A DNA stretch of 64,000 bases from Paraphoma chrysanthemicola (taxonomy: Eukaryota > Ascomycota > Dothideomycetes > Pleosporales > Phaeosphaeriaceae). The position numbers were made by a program, and so were the translations under genes. Within the stretch, counting starts at the first letter, position 1. The number at the start of each line of letters is the position of its first letter. Below, one piece after another: positions 57,317 to 64,000 of the stretch. Where the stretch lies: contig JAGMWG010000006.1 of assembly GCA_020744225.1 (NCBI GenBank), forward strand, positions 372,001 through 436,000. The letters are read 5' to 3'. The notes below the pieces were generated by a model, which worked only from the letters and a program-made list of their open reading frames with translations, did not search any database and had not been told where the DNA came from.

Positions 57317-59484
57317 CTACCCCTCTAGAGATGCGGGCGTAAGCTCAATGTCTTGCTGTGCAATATTCTGCAGCCACTTTATGCGCAGACTCGTCTCGAA
57401 CTTGATCATAAGTGACATGCACAACTCTCGAGCATGTGCGATATCCGTATTCCCAATATTCGCACTTTTGTCCGTCAGCACTCCAATGTCCATAACGAGT
57501 GCGTGATAAACTCGTAAATCTTCCTTCGGTGGGTCAGGTACGTCGGGATTATTGAGATGAAAAGAAAGCACAGTGACGAGTGCGGCGATGAAGATCTGGT
57601 GCAGCATCCAATACAGGCCCACATCTCCACGAGGACCGATTGTAAGCAAGCTCAGTAACCTATATGCCTCGGGATAGCTCTTATGCTCTGTCATAGTTGA
57701 CATGCGACGGAGTCCCTCAGGTGAGAATGGATTGGTCTTTGGATTCTTTCCTAAAGCCAAGAAAGCATTCAAGCGATATACTGTTGCGAAGTAAGAGGCT
57801 TCCAGGCTGATTGTGTGCACAATGTCCGAGCGATATAACAACTCAAAAAGCTGCATGCTGCTGAGCTTGAAAAGCTCATGGTCGTGATAGGCCTGCAAGC
57901 GTGCAAGGACTACAGCGCAAGCCGCTTCTACATCCATTGGGGCCGTGTTTCGGGCCTTGAGAGAGAGAATCTGCTCGATGGCCTCTGCTTGTAACAGAGC
58001 CAAGTTTACACGTAGTAAGAAGATGTTGACTTTCCAGTGCCCCTCTGCCGCGACTACTGCGCCAAGACTGTCCGCTGGGTTCTCTTCTGGTATCTGGAAG
58101 TCGATATCCTCGCGACGATGTGTGACAGGAGCGTTTGAGACTATGCTCGTATTCGTGTCATTGATGAAAGCCAGCCAAAAGACCCTTCGTTCTTGCTCCA
58201 GATCGCGCTTCGCACCCGTTTCAGCTGAGTCCTCATCTTGATACGCCAGACTTTGCGCGACCCTCAGCGATGTTGAAAGAAAGTGCCCGTCTGGGACATC
58301 ACGGCCACATGGTGTGCTTCGAATCAGCATAGCAACGCCAATGAGACATTGCACCAGCCCCAAGGATGGAGGAGAAAGAAGCAAACTGCTCAGAACAATA
58401 TAGGTCCGCGCAAGGTAGTATTTTGCCAGTTCGTTATCTTGCTCCGTGGCGGCTGCACTCATGCCTCGAAGCATGTGTGCCAGACCGAATACGACGTAGG
58501 CGCTGACCCAAGATACTGCAGAGCCATCGGATTCCCCTGCATAACAAATGCGCAGATGTTCAGCGATGACATGGGGCCGATATAGGGGATACGCTGTATT
58601 GAAATCGACAAGGTACTCGGAAAGTAAAGTGGTTCCAAGTTCTGGTGGCGGAAGATACCAGTCGCACTCAGACGTTGCCGGCAGTGGAGGTGGAATCAAT
58701 GAGTTTTCATCCAAAGGGAATTCTGGCTCAAAATTGGTGCTCTGCAAAAAAGCTGCGTCTCCTTCGAATTCAGCGGAGGGCTCTATGATGTTCAAATCCA
58801 GTGACGCAGCTATGTTTGTCGCAGCGAGATTGGTGTCATTCGGTGATACGGAAATAGCAAGATGCGTCGAGCTTTCAGCGGTGCCGGAACTAGGGTCATG
58901 GGAATAATTGTCCGGATCGAAGGCTTCGAAATCAAAAATGTCCGGTCTCGAGAAGGATGGGAGTTCATTGCGCAAATTTGCAACCCACTCCGAAGCTGGC
59001 ATAGAGGAGTCCGACGGCGGTAACGGCTGCCCATCGATCTGTGGCTGCCCCGCATTCCGTTCTTGTAACAGCGACTCCAGCCGTTGGATGCGATTCTCGT
59101 ACTCCGTGATTCTGTTACTGTGATGAAATCAACAAGACTTAGTCTGCGGAAGCATAAAATAGCCTACCCTCTTTGAGGCTTCGCCCTTTGCTTCCGGATG
59201 TGAGTTGTCGTACAAGTTTCCTTTAGATTTTGGCAGGGCGTGCAACCTTCAGGGCCTGAGTTCCAGAGACATCTTCGTTTTCGCTTCCGGCAGAGATCGC
59301 AAGCCTATTGACAATTCAGTTACGTCTCTCTTGACATCGCTCGACGGAGGTGAGGTCACGGGAGCCAACTGCGCCAAGGACGTGAAGCCGTGCACGGATG
59401 AAAACATTTGTTGAAGAAGGTATCAATAACACTTACCCGCACAGTAGCGGCAGAACCGCGCTTCTCGATGCCCGCACTTGACAT
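57317..59484 (-). CDS. Zn2Cys6 (GAL4-type) transcription factor
   Basis: Minus-strand exons 59484-59437, 59304-59168 and 59117-57317 join in phase to 661 aa. Introns are 132 nt (GTAAGT...CAATAG) and 50 nt (GTAGGC...CACAG). The binuclear zinc cluster lies at residues 18-47: CDLCRKRKRRC, then C37, C40 and C47, spacing C-x2-C-x6-C-x8-C-x2-C-x6-C. A basic linker and a short coiled coil (RITEYENRIQRLESLLQ, about 64-80) for dimerisation follow, then an acidic/Ser-rich stretch. The fungal-specific regulatory domain has FNTAYPLYRP, AYVVFGLAHMLRG, ARTYIVLSSLLLSPPSLG, LVQCLIGVAMLI and a RRVFWLAFINDTNTS block. It is a probable nuclear regulator of the adjacent O-methyltransferase and oxidase genes, by position only. 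Confidence 0.92.
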
Positions 59485-59944
59485 GATCCCGCGACTGCAG
59501 TAGTACAGGCCTCATGTGCACGAAAAACGAGGCACGACGTCAGCATCGTGGGTTGAGGTTCGCTACACCCCAAGACCCACTAAGCCAAATCGGGTCGCTT
59601 ACAAATGCTCGTCTTATCACCAACTTAAGTGCACTTCATGCGAGGCTTACGCGATCGATCGAGGAGATTGGGATGCTTTCAGAATTCAACACATCCAAGA
59701 CAAATTAAGATGCAAGAATCAAATGCCATGGTCTGGACTTGTAGTACTTTCTGAATACTTCCAAAATTTCCTCCTATCATAGCAAACAGTGCCAAAACCC
59801 CAGGGTATTGAGGATTAAATCAGGTTGTGAACATCTTGCGTACTCCAAGCGACTTGTATACCATAGCTTTTCAAACGCGATTTCGCGCGAGCAATGTTCA
59901 TCCCATCTTCGTCGTTAGCAGCAGGGTTGCTCTACAATGTTTCG
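59485..59944. other. Intergenic region upstream of the Zn2Cys6 regulator
   Basis: It holds the regulator's presumed promoter and the 3' end of the next minus-strand gene. No gene is supported. Confidence 0.4.
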
Positions 59945-61228
59945 TTAGCAAAGTGCTGCAGTCACACGGAGAACAGCACTTCGAGGTGGTGGAACTGAAC
60001 TCACCGTCTTCAACAAATCGCTCAATACTCCAGTTCCGCTGTCCTTCCTGTCGCAAGCTTTGCTAATCACATCTACGCTTGCAACGAACGAGCGCACAAG
60101 CACTATCTTTCGAAGCTCCTGTACGTCGCCAGCTCCTCGAATTTCGGCAAGAGACCACAGAATCTCGAAAGCGTCTGCTTCGCATTCTGTGCGCACCCAA
60201 AGACATCGAAGGAGGCTGGAAGCCAGTTGGAAGTTTCGGAGGACCAAAGGTTTGAAGTTGGGCCAATCTAGCTCCAGTCGTCTTACGTTTGATCTTGCTA
60301 TAAATCTTTCCAACGCATTCAGAACATCGTGCTCCGGCGGGTGCGAAAGTCGAACAGATAGAGTATAGAGTGTGCTGTGATTGTGAAGTGAATCAAGGAT
60401 CTCGGAGGTGAGGAATAGGGTCGGAGATGGGGCTGGTCTAACCTCCGTCACGGCGAAGGAAGCGAGTTGTTTCATTGTACGTGCGACGTCGCCAGTAAAA
60501 GATTGATGCTTCTCGGTGAACAGGCTACGGCGGCGAGTAATGGGCGTGAGAACGGCATGTTGCGAAGTTAGCGAAAGGCTGCGGAGATCACTGAGGCCTC
60601 CCAATATGTCGGCAGTCTCAGTAGATGTAGACGATGAGAAACCGTCGAAAGTAAAGGAAGTAAGCCGCGGTAATCTTGATAGAAATTCCAAGTCCTGATG
60701 ATGCCAGTCTCCGTCGAGTCGCAGATCCAATAGAACAGGAAACGAGGAAACGAGCAGTTCTAAAACCGCTGTCGTGAAGTCGCGGTAGAGGAAGGATTGG
60801 TACCGAACCGAAGCTTGAATGTTGATCGTCTTAACGTTTGGTAGCTTCTGAAAACTACTCCTGAGTTTCTCGAGCTCGGCTTCATACAGGCGCCATGTAT
60901 GAAGTTGTATGGGATGTTCTTGCTCGTCCGTCAAGTCTTCAGTTGTCAACATCGTTTGAAGATCCACATCGTGAATACTGAGCGATATCATCGACACCTG
61001 ACGAAGAAAAGGAGGTGCAGTTACACCAAGCCAATCATATAGTCGTTCTTGGTTCCGAAAATGGATTGGTCTGTGGTACAGGAACTTGCGAGCTTCGTTA
61101 TATATCTCCCGGCACGTACGCAACAGGTTCGGGCCCTGGGAAGGGCAAGAGAGAACGTCTCGAAAGATTTGTTCTCGAAGCTCCAGAGGAAGATTGAAGA
61201 AGGGTGATGCCGGTCCATGCTTCGTCAT
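59945..61228 (-). CDS. F-box-like protein with leucine-rich helical region
   Basis: This is a single-exon minus-strand gene. From the Met at 61228 it is 427 aa; the frame extends upstream to 61438 but with unlikely sequence. The opening SPFFNLPLELREQIFRDVLSC is an F-box-like motif, followed by LLRTCREIYNEARKFLYHR, the usual second block of the family. Downstream are leucine-rich segments (LELLVSSFPVLLDLRLDGDW, LEFLSRLPRLTSFTFDG, LGGLSDLRSLSLTS) that resemble degenerate LRRs. A role as a substrate adaptor for SCF ubiquitin ligase is possible. It is of the same general kind as the gene at 50864, but the two are not close copies. Confidence 0.75.
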   Translation of the reverse strand: MTKHGPASPFFNLPLELREQIFRDVLSCPSQGPNLLRTCREIYNEARKFLYHRPIHFRNQERLYDWLGVTAPPFLRQVSMISLSIHDVDLQTMLTTEDLTDEQEHPIQLHTWRLYEAELEKLRSSFQKLPNVKTINIQASVRYQSFLYRDFTTAVLELLVSSFPVLLDLRLDGDWHHQDLEFLSRLPRLTSFTFDGFSSSTSTETADILGGLSDLRSLSLTSQHAVLTPITRRRSLFTEKHQSFTGDVARTMKQLASFAVTEVRPAPSPTLFLTSEILDSLHNHSTLYTLSVRLSHPPEHDVLNALERFIARSNVRRLELDWPNFKPLVLRNFQLASSLLRCLWVRTECEADAFEILWSLAEIRGAGDVQELRKIVLVRSFVASVDVISKACDRKDSGTGVLSDLLKTVSSVPPPRSAVLRVTAALC

Positions 61229-61438
61229 GACGCAAAGCCCGATCCAGGTTCGAGGAAGGCTTTGTGATTGGCAGAGCGGGTCTAGACCAGGAGCGTGGCG
61301 CGACCCAAAATCGAATCGTGGATGGTCGAAAAAAGGCAATCGGACCTTTTCAAGTCGAAGCAAATGGATGGTTCTTTCACTCTCTGTCCAGATGTGGAAA
61401 GTGCCGGACGAGCCGCTCAAGGTGTTGTGGTAGTACAA

Positions 61439-64000
61439 TGGTGGAGTGACATGAGATGCATATGCAAGAGTATGGCCCTAGAGAATGGATGACTTGCTGT
61501 ACCTTTAAATCTGACGCTACGAGGGAGCACTGCTGCCTGACACTGCTTGTCCTTTCCAGTTCTTAGCAGGATCCAAGCTTCGATAAAGTGTGGGTAACGG
61601 CTAGTTGCTGAGTCCGACCGTAAGATGCAATTGGGTAGAATTTGGAAATTGCGGCGACTTCATTGGTGACGTCTGCGAGCACAGTCTGTTGCGACTGCCA
61701 ATCCAGCGATGGTGTGGTTGCCATAGTCTGAGCTTTGACAGACAGAATGTTTGAGCTGTGTCATTGCTCAATATCATGTCATCTAATGCCAGGTCTTTGG
61801 TCCCGATTGGGATGGTCGAAAAGCTCACAATGGCGCAAAGGAGCTTGACGTACCGGGACAGCGCGAATTATCTGAACAGCCGAAGCCGCCACGGAATGCC
61901 AAAATTGATGACGTTTCTCGAATGAAAAGCGATCCGTCTTAGGGGTTGGGCTGTGATTGAAGGCATCCGAACTTCACCGTCCTGCTTAGTGACGAAAGAC
62001 TTGAGCCTCTACCTCTAATTGGGCTTGTGAGGGACGCCCGACGCACAGTATGGAAATGTGTAACATTGCCGACCCCACAGAAGAGTGGGAGTTCGCTTAG
62101 GGCCACGCTTTCAAGCGAGTCGTACGATGAATGGCGCCATGCAGCTTGCTGCCGATTCCATATAAGCTCGTTCGGCTGGATCCGAGCGTGGTGAAACTTT
62201 CATTACTACCAATTCGGGGTGCCCTTCGTCATGGCAGTACTGCGCCTGAGTGCCTTAGCGTGAACGACTAAGTAACGGGCTGAAAGCACATTCGAGCAAA
62301 AGGAATGTAGTTTCTCAGGGGTCAGACCACTTTTCAGGTGCAGCATGCGTTAGTTCGGCAACCGCATAGGCGCTCAAGCGAGCACGGTAAAGCGTATGGA
62401 GGGCATGCTGACAAAAAACAAGCTGAGCAGCTGTAAATCGCTCATCGGAATGCGAGCTGAGCTAAACGCCAGATCAGGTCGATCGTGGAGTGATTCGGGA
62501 ACCGTAGATCGACCGTATCCAGGACTGTGGTTTCGGTCCACCAAGACACGAATCATGAGCCTCAAGTCTCCGAGCACAGACTTTGGCGCCCGACCTCGTG
62601 GTTTCTGCAAGCCATTCGCGTATCGGAACGGTTATTGGTGGCTGAGGCGACAAACAGGGCAGAGTTAGGCTGTTTCTACACGTGAAGGCGCGGAACGGCG
62701 AAGTGAGCACTTCGTCTACACCAGAATCGACATGCTAGAAATACGGTGTCGATACGGAAAGCCTCTATCATACGACTTCAAGTGCCTCTTGAGGCTTATG
62801 CTAAAGATACTGCGAGGTAGACGAACAATTGGTGAGGTTTGAACAAGGCTCCTGTAGCCGATGGCGCTAGCAGCGAAAGTGTCGCGCAGTGGTCAGTGCG
62901 TCGCTCATGTCGCCAGGGCTAGAAACCAGCACGTCCATCTAGAACGAACCTCACGTCGCACAACCCCTACTCTTCCACGCGACATATGATGTTCCCGCTC
63001 AAGCTCCAAATTGCTTCTTCCAGCTGCGTCGTTGGCCGCCTTTCGGCTTTCTTGGTGGAATCAAGAGACGGCACAGGCACCGTGAGCAAAATTCGCGAGA
63101 CTAGAAGCGACGGGTATATGTCAACAATCCGCAGCACTGTGGTCGATGGGCGTTCTGCTACGGAATAGATCTGCGGCGTGTGAGTGCCATACGATGCTCA
63201 TTGCCTGCGCGCCTCGTTCCTTGCGCTGACATTACTGTCCTTGCATGCAATGCGAATGACCCCCAACCAGTGAACTGGCTTCAGACCCTCGCCTGCTTCT
63301 CACCTGCAAGGCGAAGTAGAGAGTCCGTCACAAGAAATTGAGCAATACCTTCATAATGATCTAGCCGCCATCATCGGCGACTGTGCCATTCGTTCTGTCC
63401 AATCCGCCATCAATGACTGTTTGTCCCGATGCATGCACCGAAGCGGCACGCGATCTACAACAGAGTAGCTACCAATCATGGTAAGAAGCGCCATAGTGCA
63501 ATTTGGACTCATGGCTATAGCGGCAGGCGGCATCGTCTGATGTTCAGTGCGAGAATTGGTGGAGTTCTATCCTTGTTCTACGCTGAGGCTTCCACATGGC
63601 AACCCGAACCATCGCCTACGCCATGCGTGCTGAGATACTGTGAGTTCCTAGAGCAAAATAGGCCTAGGTCACAATGTTATCACACTCAGGTCGTCTTGTA
63701 GCTTTTGCGTAGGCGAACCATAGCTGCAATATTTAAGCGTCGACCCCTGCGATGGTTTATGGAATTCCTTTTGCTTGTGATGCCTAGAAACAACGGCCGC
63801 GGACCGAGATGCCTCTGATCTGATGGCAGGGTTTCGGTTAGACATGATCTCAGCTTCGAGCGGTAGCATTCCTCTCCCACAACAACTCTCGCTCACTCGC
63901 GCAACAGACAAGGTTCAGTGGACGAAGACGACCTTGAAGCATGGTTCAGTAATCATCAAGTTACACCAAGGTCGCACAGCACGCCAAATGATCGTCAACA
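61439..64000. other. Gene-poor right end of the window
   Basis: No gene, RNA gene, LTR or tandem repeat could be supported. Open frames up to about 90 codons occur on both strands (for example 62396-62668 and 63429-63701) but have random-looking composition and no motifs. Base composition is ordinary and CA/TG are not depleted, so this is not RIP-degraded repeat DNA. Confidence 0.4.

Noticed and set aside
61439..64000. Possible tRNA or small genes in the right end
   Set aside because: No B-box-like GGTTCRA sequence in a cloverleaf context and no frame with recognisable features could be found by eye.

Overview
The window looks like nuclear DNA of a filamentous ascomycete (Pezizomycotina, probably Dothideomycetes; the class is inference). 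The main reasons are the short introns of about 44-150 nt with GTANGT-type donors and CTAAC/CTGAC branch sites, a HET-domain gene with ankyrin repeats, typical Pezizomycotina gene content, and an AT-rich block that has lost almost all CpA/TpG, the signature of repeat-induced point mutation (RIP).

Layout. Positions 1-4.6 kb hold one HET-ankyrin gene (minus strand) lying between two long diverged inverted-repeat arms. Positions 4.64-26.6 kb are a gene-free RIP-degraded block. It resolves into three Ty3/Gypsy-type LTR retrotransposons nested inside each other (4962-26446 contains 7824-22126, which contains 9994-17583). Each has its own LTR pair and a perfect 5-bp target-site duplication. At the right edge, a rhodopsin-like integral membrane protein gene has no visible 5' end. 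From about 28.8 kb the window is ordinary gene-rich fungal DNA.

Genes in the euchromatic part, left to right: an aldo/keto reductase of the D-arabinose dehydrogenase type; a four-exon cytochrome P450; a small three-exon gene of unknown function; acetolactate synthase (ILV2 type); a TRAPPC12-like TPR protein; a three-exon DUF7918-like protein; an SR140/U2SURP-like splicing factor; a conserved protein of unknown function; a HAD-family hydrolase; dolichol-phosphate mannosyltransferase (DPM1 type); a weak Ser/Pro-rich ORF; and an F-box-like protein. These are followed by three neighbouring genes that together resemble a small secondary-metabolism set: an O-methyltransferase, a secreted BBE-like FAD oxidase and a Zn2Cys6 regulator. 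A second F-box-like protein follows. The last 2.5 kb contain no gene I can support.

Exon structures were built by hand from splice signals and reading-frame continuity. All complete multi-exon models close to a multiple of three without internal stops. Product names rest on motif recognition without database searches.
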